DNA of 64,000 nucleotides, from contig JACQDE010000086.1 in the NCBI GenBank assembly GCA_016201285.1, positions 1-64,000 on the forward strand. Reading direction: 5' to 3'. Within the stretch, counting starts at the first letter, position 1; every line of letters begins with the position of its first letter. A program made the position numbers and the translations under genes. Below the pieces are notes generated by a model, which saw only the letters and a list, made by a program, of their open reading frames with translations, was not told the origin of the DNA and did not search any database. This DNA comes from Acidobacteriota bacterium (GTDB taxonomy: Bacteria; Acidobacteriota; Terriglobia; Acidiferrales; UBA7541). Of the stretch, positions 25,684 to 33,252 are shown piece by piece.

Positions 25684-26668
25684 TGTTGAAGAAACACGGC
25701 AAGTACTTCGCCGACTGGAGAGACGAACGCGGACGACGCCACCGCAAGAGCTTCGCCACCGCGCACGAAGCGAAGAAGTACCAGACCAAACAGCAGAGCA
25801 CCGCCGCAGCAAAAAAAGCCCCGGCGTCGGGACCGCGCGGGAAGTCCTCGAAGCATTCGCCGAAACACTCCCGCGCAACTACCACGCGGCCTACGTCGCC
25901 AAAGAGCTAGCGCGGCTCGTCGGCCACGTGCCCGCGCATCACCTCACGCCGCTGCACGCGCAGACCATCGTGGCCCGGTGGCGGCAAAGCTACACACGCA
26001 ACACCTGCTACAGCCGCAGACAGGCGCTGGCGCGGGTGCTGCGCTGGTACCAACACGCAACATGTCTGCACGGCCTCACCGATGAAATCCCGAAAGTACC
26101 CGGCCCGCGGCAGCGACAGAGCATCGCCACGCCGCTCGAACTCGGGCAACTGCACGCCGCCGCAGACCCGCTCCTGCGTTTCTGGCTGCGCCTCACCAGC
26201 GCCCTCGCCCTCGGGCAAAACGAAGTCCGCATGCTCAGCGCCGCGCACTACCACGCGGAAAACCGAACGGTGTCCTTCGTCAGGAAAAAGACCGGCGAAC
26301 CCAACACCCTCCCCGTACCCGACGACCTCGCCGAAATCTTCGAAGCCGCGCCCGACTTCGGTGACCCAGCGATGCCGTTCCTGCAGCGCTGGAATCGCGG
26401 GAAGAAACTCAGTGCACAGGCCGTCGCGCACCGCTGGAACACACTCAAAAAACTGGCCGGCGTCCGCGCCGAACTCACCCCGCACGACCTCAGGCGCACC
26501 ACCGCAACTGCGCTCTACGACCTCACCAAAGACCTGCGCGTCGTCCAGCAACTGCTCGGCCACACCAGCATGAAGGCCACCGTCAGCTACGTCGCCCACG
26601 TGGACCCCAGCCAGCTACGGCCCCTACTCGCCCAACTCTGGAAACCCCAAACGGAGGTGAAGCAGTGA
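25683..26668 (+). CDS. tyrosine recombinase/integrase, split by a -1 frame change at an A7 run
   Basis: The N-terminal 45 residues (from the ATG at 25683: HGKYFADWRDERGRRHRKSF, an arm-binding AP2-like start) are in one frame. From 25817 the coding continues in the -1 frame without stops to 26668, giving about 329 residues in total, normal for the family. The change falls on seven A (25811-25817) read as gcA AAA AAA, a correct -1 slippery heptamer. The C-terminal catalytic domain has KKTGEP (beta-hairpin Lys), HDLRRT, LLGHTSM and SYVAHVD with the Tyr. The usual first Arg (TGxR) appears replaced in SALALGQNEV. It could be programmed frameshifting, transcriptional slippage, mutation or sequencing error. 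Confidence 0.75.
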
Positions 26669-26862
26669 AGCAGCAACCACAACTCTTCGCGCCAGTCGGC
26701 TACCGCCACTGCACCGGCTGTCGCGCACTCCTGCCCGAAAACCAACTGCGCTGCGACTCGCGCCGCTGCACGCAGCTACGAGCCAACGCCCACCTGAAAG
26801 CGCTCAAACGCGCCTTCGACTTGTCCAGAGCGCCAGCGGAGGAAAAGAGAGGAGCACCATGA
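26665..26862 (+). CDS. small zinc-ribbon-like protein
   Basis: 65 residues. CTGC at ~16-19 and a second cysteine pair C-x4-C (CDSRRC, ~30-35) could bind one zinc ion; the rest is basic and helical. The GTG start overlaps the integrase stop (GTGA). Family unknown. Its 3' part contains a 20-base sequence (26819-26838) repeated at 29804-29823. Confidence 0.6.
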   Translation: MKQQPQLFAPVGYRHCTGCRALLPENQLRCDSRRCTQLRANAHLKALKRAFDLSRAPAEEKRGAP

Positions 26863-27116
26863 AAACCGCAAAAAAACGGGGGCCCCAGATAGCCCCCCGC
26901 GCACGAAGAACGAGGGGGACCACACCACACAACCCCAACGGGAAGGACACCAGAATCCTCGGAGAAATCACCGTGCGGTGTCCACACTGCGCCACGCTCA
27001 CGGTCTCGCGGATTCTCTACTGCGGGGCGTATCGCATCTGTGCCGAGTGCCGCACGTGTGGACACCACAAACGGCTCGGAGCACGGCTGGCCGGAAGGAT
27101 GGAGGCCGCAGCATGA
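26859..27116 (+). CDS. small basic zinc-ribbon protein
   Basis: 85 residues, very basic N-terminus (KTAKKRGPQIAPRARRTRG), then VRCPHCATLTV and YRICAECRTCGHHKR, giving two CxxC pairs typical of a zinc ribbon. DNA or RNA binding is plausible but not shown. The ATG overlaps the previous stop (ATGA, 26859-26862). Two copies of the 8-bp motif (26977-26984, 27059-27066) lie inside the gene. Confidence 0.6.
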   Translation: MKTAKKRGPQIAPRARRTRGTTPHNPNGKDTRILGEITVRCPHCATLTVSRILYCGAYRICAECRTCGHHKRLGARLAGRMEAAA

Positions 27117-27388
27117 CCTACAAAACCTACAAAATGATTTACATCACCATCGAAACGAGCGCGGTGTCCAGCGAGACGCGCTGCAACTACTGTCGCGCCG
27201 TGCTCCAGAGAAAAGACAACATACAAAACCTCGATGCCCACGACGCGGCAGAATTCCTCACCCAACTCCTCACCCATCCGTGCTTCCAGCCCATCTCTCC
27301 GCCCGCGCCAGAGGCGCGGGCGTCGGATAGATGCGCCCCGGGCGGATCGAATAGACCCGCCTCGGGCGGGAAAGCGGGGACCCAATGA
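27113..27388 (+). CDS. small protein with one CxxC motif
   Basis: About 91 residues. The N-terminal half (IYITIETSAVSSETRCNYCRAVL ... DAAEFLTQLLTH) looks like a real small domain with a single CxxC. The last ~30 residues are encoded by a hairpin and two repeat copies (27301-27369), so the tail may have been added by repeat insertion. The ATG overlaps the previous stop (27113-27116). Function unknown. Confidence 0.55.
   Translation: MTYKTYKMIYITIETSAVSSETRCNYCRAVLQRKDNIQNLDAHDAAEFLTQLLTHPCFQPISPPAPEARASDRCAPGGSNRPASGGKAGTQ
27301..27369. repeat. hairpin plus two copies of a dispersed repeat
   Basis: A perfect 9-bp stem, GCCCGCGCC (27301-27309) against 27313-27321, with loop AGA, is followed by two related 22-base units at 27324-27345 (starting CGGATAGATGCGCC) and 27348-27369 (starting CGAATAGACCCGCC). 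The same unit recurs at 28731, 28946 and, in part, at 28916 and 19643. Confidence 0.6.
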
Positions 27389-27573
27389 TGACGCGAGCCA
27401 GCCGACGAGAGAAAGTGCAGGCCATCGAGAGAGACGTGAACAAACTCGAAACCGAACTCACCAAGGCCATCCGGCAACTCAGCGAGACCGCCGAAGAGCA
27501 ACTCCGCGAATTGAAGCAGAGAACCAAGCGACTGGCCCTCGACATCGAGACGCAGACGGAGAACGACCCATGA
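27385..27573 (+). CDS. small coiled-coil protein
   Basis: 62 residues, almost all one amphipathic helix with heptad spacing (IERDVNKLETELTKAIRQLS and on through LRELKQRTKRLAL). No cysteine pairs. The ATG overlaps the previous stop (27385-27388). Probably a dimerising accessory protein of the element; function unknown. Confidence 0.6.
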   Translation: MMTRASRREKVQAIERDVNKLETELTKAIRQLSETAEEQLRELKQRTKRLALDIETQTENDP

Positions 27574-27764
27574 GCCACCACCAAACAAAAGCGACGGAGA
27601 GCGTGACGGCATACTGCAACCGATGCGGCAAGCGCACGCAGCACGCCGTCTCAGACGGACGACAAGGCCGGTGCACCGAGCACGAAGCGCCAGACCTCAC
27701 CAAGCGCCAAATCGAGAAGCGGCTACGACGTCAGAGAGAAGCCGAAAACCCGCGCCTGTTCTGA
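27570..27764 (+). CDS. small zinc-finger-like protein
   Basis: 64 residues. CNRCGKRTQHAV and a later CTEHE give a C-x2-C ... C-x2-H pattern, followed by a basic helix (TKRQIEKRLRRQREAE). The ATG overlaps the previous stop (27570-27573) and is the last of the chain of overlapping genes beginning with the integrase. Confidence 0.6.
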   Translation: MSHHQTKATESVTAYCNRCGKRTQHAVSDGRQGRCTEHEAPDLTKRQIEKRLRRQREAENPRLF

Positions 27765-28730
27765 CGCACGCGCACCACGGACACGCACACCACCACGGAC
27801 ACGTCCGGGCTTGCCGCTCGGACACTCTAATGCGGTCGTCGCGGTGAGCAGGGAGAGAGCCAGCGTGTTGGTTGCCCCGCTCCGGGAGCAGCCGCAGCAG
27901 TGCCATCCCGTTCGGTCGCTTGCGGGCGCGCGGCGTCTCGGCAGCAGACATCGACCGCCGCGCTGCCCGCTTCGCTTCCTCACGTGGGTTGGTCGGCCCA
28001 TGAGCAGCAAACCATCTCCCCAAACGCAGTCCAGCGTGAGCTAGCACTGGGATGCGGTGCGCCGCGCGTAGAGCCACGCGGATGCGCCACGGCAAAGCTG
28101 GCCGCCATCCGGCGTCCATGCCGTGGCTGCCGCGTGCAGCGCGGCGGTCATCATTCGCGCCGGGCCAGCGCACGCGCTGTCCCGCCTCCACTGCGCAATT
28201 CCCACGCCACCGCCGCAGCGCCTCCGGCGCTAGACGCGGCCCTCGCGCAGCCGCTGGGGCGGCTACGCGCGCTCGGGGCTTCGCCGGTGGGCGGGGAATT
28301 GCTTGCTCCGGTGCGGTCGCGCTCCCGCTCGGGCTTCGCCCTTCGCGCACGCTCCCGCAGCGCGGAGAGCGCGTGCTGCGAAAGCACAGGCCGCTGGCAG
28401 GGCCGGTGCTCCAGGTGTCGGCGCGGGCCGTCGTTCTTTTCTCCGCTCGTTCGGCCACCCTCGCGCGATGCACCAGCGCTCGGTGTCCTAACTTCGCCAA
28501 GCCTGTAGGTGAGTCGCCCTGTTCGGGCTGCCCGCGCCTTATCAGGGTGCGGCCCTTCGTCGCTCCGAGGGTCGCTCCTCAGGGCCGACTATCTTTTTCT
28601 CACGTCGCACCGGCCTGTTCTGCCCAGCGGCCTGTCGCGCAGCACGCGCCAGGTGCCGTTGGTCGTCGCTCCGCTCCGTCGTTGGTCGGGGGCGCTGCCC
28701 CCGAACCCCCGCAGCAAGCCGCCGCCGTGC

Positions 28731-28752
28731 CGGATAGATGCGCCCGGGGCGC
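28731..28752 (+). repeat. dispersed repeat unit
   Basis: Begins CGGATAGATGCGCC and continues into GGGGCGC; related to 27324-27345 and 28946-28967 with changes in the right half. Confidence 0.5.
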
Positions 28753-28945
28753 ACACCGCGCCGCGTGCCGGTGTATGCGCGTCCTCCATCGGCAGCGGCT
28801 TCCGAGGCGCGTGGCACGACTCTGGAGCGCTGGCAGCGATGCCTGTAGAGGGTTAGTGACCGCTCGTTGTCCCGATGGAAACCGCATCGGGCCTCACTCG
28901 TCGCAGACCCGCCTGAAGATGCGCCTCGGGCGCAAACGCGCCACT

Positions 28946-28967
28946 CGGATAGATCCGCCTCGGGCGG
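28946..28967 (+). repeat. dispersed repeat unit, best hairpin form
   Basis: Begins CGGATAGATCCGCC and continues TCGGGCGG, so CCGCC and GGCGG can pair around TCG. A partial unit lies at 28916-28933. Shares 17 bases with the copy near 19644 outside the element. Confidence 0.55.
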
Positions 28968-29056
28968 AAGTGACGCAGGCCGCACGTTCTCGACTCGCCA
29001 CGACCCACAGCACCATCGGGATTGCACCAAAACCGGGCAGGTGAGAAACTCCCTGC

Positions 29057-29689
29057 ATGCGACCGCACAGGCAGCGGCAGCGCCGAGCGCCAGGCCGACG
29101 CCGAGCTAAGCGCGGAGGCCGCCCTGTAAAGGCTACCCCTCCGGAGCAGAGCGCCGCCGCTGCCGAAAAGTCGAACGCCGAGCACGACCCCATAGAACGC
29201 GCCGTCGAGATCCTCGCCAGCGAACTCCCCGCGCTGGTCACCACCGCCGTGCTCCGGGCGAAGAAGGGCAAGCCCGCCACGCTGCTGCGCAGCGTGCACC
29301 GCATGGTCAAAGAGTTGGACACCATGATTGTGCTGCGCAAGAGCACGCGACCGCAGGAGTGGGAGCGGCTCAAGGCGTTCGGCCCTATCACCGGGCGCGA
29401 GGCGCTGATTCTCGGGAACCTGCTCGAGCTGCTGCGCAGCGCCCCGCCACCGGAAGAGGCCAGCACCGCAGGCGGAAGCCCGCACCCGGTCTGGACCCCG
29501 GAGCGCATCCGCGCCGCGCAGCAGGAGCACGACGAGCAAAGCAACAAACTCGTAGGGGCGACCAGGTCGCCCGAACACTCGCCCGAACCCTCACCCTCAC
29601 CCTCGGGCGGATACGACGGCCCGGACCGCCGCAGCCACACCGTCAGCACGTTCTTCGGCAAGCACGAACGGCGACGGCATCGGAAGTGA
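29057..29689 (+). CDS. hypothetical protein of the integrative element
   Basis: 210 residues. A basic N-terminus precedes a helical central part (IERAVEILASELPALVTTAV ... LLRSVHRMVKELDTMIVLRK ... EALILGNLLELL), then a Pro/Ser-rich tail. Codon usage from about residue 40 looks coding (G/C in third positions), unlike the stretch upstream. I do not recognise a family. A hairpin repeat (29556-29572) lies within the coding sequence near the tail. Confidence 0.6.
   Translation: MRPHRQRQRRAPGRRRAKRGGRPVKATPPEQSAAAAEKSNAEHDPIERAVEILASELPALVTTAVLRAKKGKPATLLRSVHRMVKELDTMIVLRKSTRPQEWERLKAFGPITGREALILGNLLELLRSAPPPEEASTAGGSPHPVWTPERIRAAQQEHDEQSNKLVGATRSPEHSPEPSPSPSGGYDGPDRRSHTVSTFFGKHERRRHRK
29556..29572. 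repeat. GGGCGACC hairpin repeat inside a gene
   Basis: GGGCGACC at 29556-29563 and GGTCGCCC at 29565-29572 around a single A, preceded by GTAG. The same element, with a GGCA loop, lies in the intergenic cluster at 62367-62386, and a left half at 5511-5525. This suggests a chromosomal palindromic repeat family that entered the gene's tail. Confidence 0.55.
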
Positions 29690-30022
29690 ACCCGCACTCG
29701 GCACGCCAGCTGGCCCTGCTTGCCCCGCTTGCCCTGAGGGAAGTCGAAGGGAGCGGGGGCGAGGGGAGCGAAAGCGAAGGGCCACGCGGCCCCGATGCCC
29801 CCCACTTGTCCAGAGCGCCAGCGAAGGATCGGGGCCGCCCCGCCCCGGCCCGCCGCGGCCTCCCGCTACAAAGCAGTCAATACCCCGAACCGTAACCCCG
29901 GTGGACACCGCGCCCGTTTGGTGTCCATCTTTTCGCTGGACACCGCCCCACAACCCGCGTAGAGTACCGCTAGCAATGGACACCGGAAACCCGACCGGCC
30001 ACAACTGCTAGCGTAGTTCCTA
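29690..30022. other. right-end non-coding region of the element
   Basis: No credible gene. It holds a REP-like segment (CCCTGAGGGAAGTCGAAGGG near 29732), a 20-base copy (29804-29823) of sequence found at 26819-26838, and the cluster of TGGACACC sites before attR. Confidence 0.55.
29902..29984. repeat. four 8-bp sites, putative integrase arm sites (right)
   Basis: TGGACACC or its complement GGTGTCCA occurs at 29902-29909, 29920-29927, 29937-29944 and 29977-29984, with attR 39 bases beyond the last. Same motif as the left pair at 25665-25683. An 8-mer four times in 83 bases is far above chance. Confidence 0.55.
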
Positions 30023-30046
30023 GTCCTTGACGCTTTCCGAACCCCC
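30023..30046 (+). repeat. attR core, 24-bp direct repeat
   Basis: Identical to 25608-25631. It carries the -35 hexamer and most of the spacer of the lysS promoter, so the element restores the promoter at its right end. Confidence 0.85.
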
Positions 30047-30056
30047 TCGCTATACT
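30027..30056 (+). promoter_or_regulatory. lysS promoter, partly supplied by attR
   Basis: -35 TTGACG (30027-30032), 18-base spacer, -10 TATACT (30051-30056). Transcription would start about 30063, giving a leader of ~25 bases with AAGGA at 30076-30080 before the TTG start. The -35 and 14 spacer bases are inside the 24-bp repeat; the -10 is chromosomal. Confidence 0.75.
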
Positions 30057-30087
30057 CGCCCGCGACTCATTCAGAAAGGATCTTCGC

Positions 30088-31650
30088 TTGCCCTTTGAGC
30101 CACTCGATCAGTACCTTCAGCGCCAGAAAAAGCTGAAAGAGCTGGCGGCCTTCGGCCACGACCCTTACCCGCATCGGTTCGATGCTTCGCACACGGTAAA
30201 GGAGATCCTGGACCGCTGCGGCTCCCGCACCAAAGACGCGCTCGAGGCCGAGAAAGTTCCCGCCCGCGTCGCCGGCCGCATCATGACTCTCCGTCTGCAT
30301 GGCAAGGCCGGCTTCGCTCACATTCAGGGCCAGGGCTCCCGCCTCCAGATCTACGTCAAGCTCGACGTCGTCGGCCAGAGTATTTTCGAACTATTTCGCC
30401 TTCTCGACATGGGCGACATCATTGGCGTCGAGGGCTTTCTCTTCCGCACGAAAACGGACGAGCTCACCGTCTGGGTCGAAAAGCTGACGCTGCTCACCAA
30501 GTCCCTGCTGCCACTTCCCGAAAAGTGGCACGGGCTCTCCGACGTCGAGTTGCGCTACCGCCAGCGCTACCTCGATCTCATCTCCAATGAGGGTGTCCGC
30601 GACATCTTTATCAAGCGCGCCGCCATCATCCGCGAGATTCGCAGCTTCTTCGACACCCGCGGCTACGTCGAAGTCGAAACGCCGATGATGCATCTCATTG
30701 CCGGCGGCGCCACCGCGCGGCCCTTCATCACCCATCACAACACGCTCGACCTCGACCTCTATCTCCGCATCGCTCCCGAACTCTACCTGAAGCGTCTCGT
30801 CGTCGGCGGCCTGGACCGCGTCTACGAAATCAACCGCAACTTCCGCAACGAAGGCATCTCCACACAACACAACCCCGAGTTCACCATGCTCGAGTTCTAT
30901 CAGGCCTACAGCGATTACCGCGACCTGATGGACCTCACCGAGGAACTCGTCACTGGCCTCGTCCGGAATGTCTGCGGCTCGACATCCATCCCGTACGGTG
31001 AGCACACCGTTGATTTCGCAAAGTGGCAGCGTCTCTCCATGCGCGAGGCGATTTGCCGCTACTGGCCCGCCGACGCGGCGCCCGTGCCCACCCCCACTGA
31101 ACTCGCCGTGCCCGGCGGCCCTGCCGTCGGCATCGAGCGGTACAACCAGTGGGCCGCGGGGAAGGCCATGGAGCTTGCTCATGTCCCCAGCGGCGCCACC
31201 GACGGGTTCACCACCGCGTTGCTGTTCGAGCTGATCGCGGAGGACAAGCTCATCCAGCCGACGTTTATTTATGACTTTCCTACGGACATCTCGCCGCTCT
31301 CCAAGCAGCGCGACGACGATCCCTCGCTCGCCGAGCGCTTCGAGTTCTTTGCCGGTGGCCTCGAGCTCGGCAACGCCTTCTCCGAGTTGAACGATCCCGA
31401 CGAACAGGAGCGCCGTTTCCGCGAGCAGATCGCCCGCGGTGGCGATGAGGTCCCCAAGGAGCTCGACCTCGATTACATCCGCGCCCTTTGCCACGGCCTT
31501 CCGCCCGCCGCCGGCGAAGGCATCGGCATCGACCGCCTCACCATGCTCCTTACCGATTCGCACTCCATCCGCGACGTCATCCTGTTCCCGCTGATGCGGC
31601 CCGAAGCTCCTTCCGCGCCCGCGGAGCCGCCCCGCGAAGAGAAAAAATGA
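30088..31650 (+). CDS. lysS: lysyl-tRNA synthetase, class II
   Basis: 520 residues. An N-terminal OB-fold anticodon-binding domain (residues ~55-165, [20 protein letters not shown]) is followed by the class II core. Motif 1 lies around [19 protein letters not shown], motif 2 is [20 protein letters not shown], motif 3 is [14 protein letters not shown]. It charges tRNA-Lys. The start is TTG with AAGGA eight bases upstream. The stop overlaps the next gene (ATGA at 31647), linking it to a lipoprotein-export permease. Confidence 0.95.
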   Translation: MPFEPLDQYLQRQKKLKELAAFGHDPYPHRFDASHTVKEILDRCGSRTKDALEAEKVPARVAGRIMTLRLHGKAGFAHIQGQGSRLQIYVKLDVVGQSIFELFRLLDMGDIIGVEGFLFRTKTDELTVWVEKLTLLTKSLLPLPEKWHGLSDVELRYRQRYLDLISNEGVRDIFIKRAAIIREIRSFFDTRGYVEVETPMMHLIAGGATARPFITHHNTLDLDLYLRIAPELYLKRLVVGGLDRVYEINRNFRNEGISTQHNPEFTMLEFYQAYSDYRDLMDLTEELVTGLVRNVCGSTSIPYGEHTVDFAKWQRLSMREAICRYWPADAAPVPTPTELAVPGGPAVGIERYNQWAAGKAMELAHVPSGATDGFTTALLFELIAEDKLIQPTFIYDFPTDISPLSKQRDDDPSLAERFEFFAGGLELGNAFSELNDPDEQERRFREQIARGGDEVPKELDLDYIRALCHGLPPAAGEGIGIDRLTMLLTDSHSIRDVILFPLMRPEAPSAPAEPPREEKK

Positions 31651-32885
31651 AATTCGAATGGATGATCGCGCTGCGCTACTTGCGATCTCCCAACAAACCT
31701 GCCGTCCTCCGTCTGATCACTCTGTTCGCCGTTCTCGGTGTCGCCGCAGGTGTCGGCACGCTCGTCGTGGCTCTTTCGATGAACGCCGGATTCCGCCAAA
31801 CCTTGCAGGATCGCCTCCTTGGAGTTACTGCGCACGTCAACCTCACGCGCTCCGCTGCTGGCGGGATCGCGGACTACCGCGCGCTCCTCGAGAAGCTGCG
31901 CGTTCTTCCAGGCGTCCGCTCTGCCGCGCCGGCCATCTATCAGACCGTTTTGCTTTCGTCCGGGGGCAAAGCCCGCGGGTTGATGGTGAAGGGAATTGAT
32001 CCGGCTCTCGAAAAACAATCCAACGAAATTTTGAATCGCCTCGCCGCTGGAAAAGGAAAAGGCGCGCCGGACTTCGCTCCCGACGCGGACGGCATCGAAG
32101 CGATTCTCATCGGCCGCACCCTCGCGCAGGAACTCTCTCTCTCCGCCGGCGACTACGTCACACTCACCAGCCCGCAGGGCCGGCTCACTCCGTTTGGCAT
32201 GATCCCGCGCACGCGCCGTTTCCGCGTGGCCGCGGTTTTCGATTCCGGCTTTTACGATTACGACGCCAACTGGGCCTTCGTCACTCTCTCTGCCGCGCAA
32301 GGCCTCGCCGGCACATCGGACCTGGTCGGCGTCCTCGAGTTCCGCATCGCGCAGCTCGACCGCACCGGCGAGCTGGCGCAGCAGATCCTCCGCGCCGCCG
32401 GTCCGGGCTTTTCCGCCAGCACTTGGATGGATCAGAACCGCGCCCTCTTCCGCGCCTTGCGCCTGGAAAAGCTCGTCACTGCCATCTTCATCGGCCTGAT
32501 TACGTTTGTTGCCGGCCTGAACATCCTCGTCGTGCTGGCCATGACGGTCACCGAAAAAGCTCGCGACATTGCCGTCCTGATGTCCATGGGCGCCCGCCGC
32601 GAACAGATTCGCAACATCTTCATCTGGCAGGGGCTCGCTGTCGGTGCTTTCGGCACGCTCATCGGCCTGCTCGCCGGTTATTCCCTTGCCGGGGCCGCCG
32701 ACTCCGGCCAATGGATCCGTCTCGACCCCGAAATCTACGCCATTCCCTACGTTCCATTCCATGCCAGTTGGCTCGATGCGTTTTGGATTGCCGCCGCCAC
32801 CCTGTTCATCAGCGTGCTCGCCACCTTCTATCCTGCCCGCGCCGCCGCGCGCCTCTTGCCTGTTGAGATTCTTCGCTACGAGTGA
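31647..32885 (+). CDS. LolC/LolE-type lipoprotein-releasing ABC permease
   Basis: 412 residues. An N-terminal helix ([23 protein letters not shown]) is followed by a large periplasmic domain and three C-terminal helices ([60 protein letters not shown]) with the FtsX-type [14 protein letters not shown] segment. It should extract lipoproteins from the inner membrane for LolA. Only one permease gene is present, so it may act as a homodimer, as LolF-type proteins do. The ATPase partner lies 370 bases downstream. Confidence 0.88.
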   Translation: MKFEWMIALRYLRSPNKPAVLRLITLFAVLGVAAGVGTLVVALSMNAGFRQTLQDRLLGVTAHVNLTRSAAGGIADYRALLEKLRVLPGVRSAAPAIYQTVLLSSGGKARGLMVKGIDPALEKQSNEILNRLAAGKGKGAPDFAPDADGIEAILIGRTLAQELSLSAGDYVTLTSPQGRLTPFGMIPRTRRFRVAAVFDSGFYDYDANWAFVTLSAAQGLAGTSDLVGVLEFRIAQLDRTGELAQQILRAAGPGFSASTWMDQNRALFRALRLEKLVTAIFIGLITFVAGLNILVVLAMTVTEKARDIAVLMSMGARREQIRNIFIWQGLAVGAFGTLIGLLAGYSLAGAADSGQWIRLDPEIYAIPYVPFHASWLDAFWIAAATLFISVLATFYPARAAARLLPVEILRYE

Positions 32886-33252
32886 GAACTCCCTTCAACA
32901 GCCGTCTCTCCACTATGTGAACTCTCGCACCTAGTCTGGCTGTCTGTTTGCTCATAGATCTTGTGCTTATTTTGTGTTCGACAATGGTCTGATGCGATGT
33001 CCTCGGGCTCATTGCTCCGTGTGCTACAATCGTTGCAACGGCAAGGACTTGCGGGCGCTCGTGCACAATGGAATTGGCGTGCAAAGCGGTACACCCTGTG
33101 ACCGGGAGAAAATGGGCAAACTCTTTCTCTTAGTTGGGTAGATGTGAACCCAACCAGGACTGACCAGACAAAGAACTTTTGGCATCTAATCTGGCAGGCG
33201 GCGCAATCGCATCTTGCTTCAGCCGCTGGCCCTCTCGATGGGGAAGGCGGAC
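32886..33252. other. intergenic region before the LolD-like gene
   Basis: Visibly less GC-rich than its surroundings. It holds a short hairpin, GTTGGGT (33133-33139) against ACCCAAC (33148-33154), and a TACAAT hexamer near 33026. I see no gene and no convincing -35. Confidence 0.4.

Larger units (their letters stand above)
27765..29056. other. GC-rich stretch without a credible gene
   Basis: Long frames exist on both strands but translate into Arg/Pro/Ala-rich sequence without domains, periodicity or supporting start signals. The stretch is rich in hairpins, for example TCGGGGGC at 28686-28693 against 28697-28704. It has a 13-base direct repeat (27773-27785 and 27791-27803) and repeat units at 28731-28752 and 28946-28967. 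It may be non-coding, a decayed gene or a structured RNA. I cannot decide. Confidence 0.5.
25608..30046. mobile_element. small integrative element in the lysS promoter
   Basis: A 4.4-kb segment bounded by a perfect 24-bp direct repeat (25608-25631 and 30023-30046). Contents from left to right: paired 8-bp sites, tyrosine recombinase, five short overlapping genes, a ~1.3 kb GC-rich stretch without a credible gene, a 210-residue hypothetical protein, more 8-bp sites, right repeat. No capsid, replication or conjugation gene is visible. The integrase next to one repeat, the repeat pair and the interrupted intergenic region together identify site-specific integration. It may be a satellite or a reduced genomic island. 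Confidence 0.85.

Noticed and set aside
25527-25868. An N-terminal extension of the 24774-25526 gene
   Set aside because: It would run through the attL repeat and the integrase start; a GTG with GGAGGA fits better.
27773-27803. Two 13-base direct repeats as a possible CRISPR or iteron array
   Set aside because: Only two copies, 18 bases apart, with no spacer structure or Rep/Cas gene.
28052-29044. A 330-codon frame in the element's GC-rich stretch, plus minus-strand frames at 27697-28500 and 28542-29030
   Set aside because: No domains, no start signals, Arg/Pro/Ala-rich translation in every frame; treated as non-coding.
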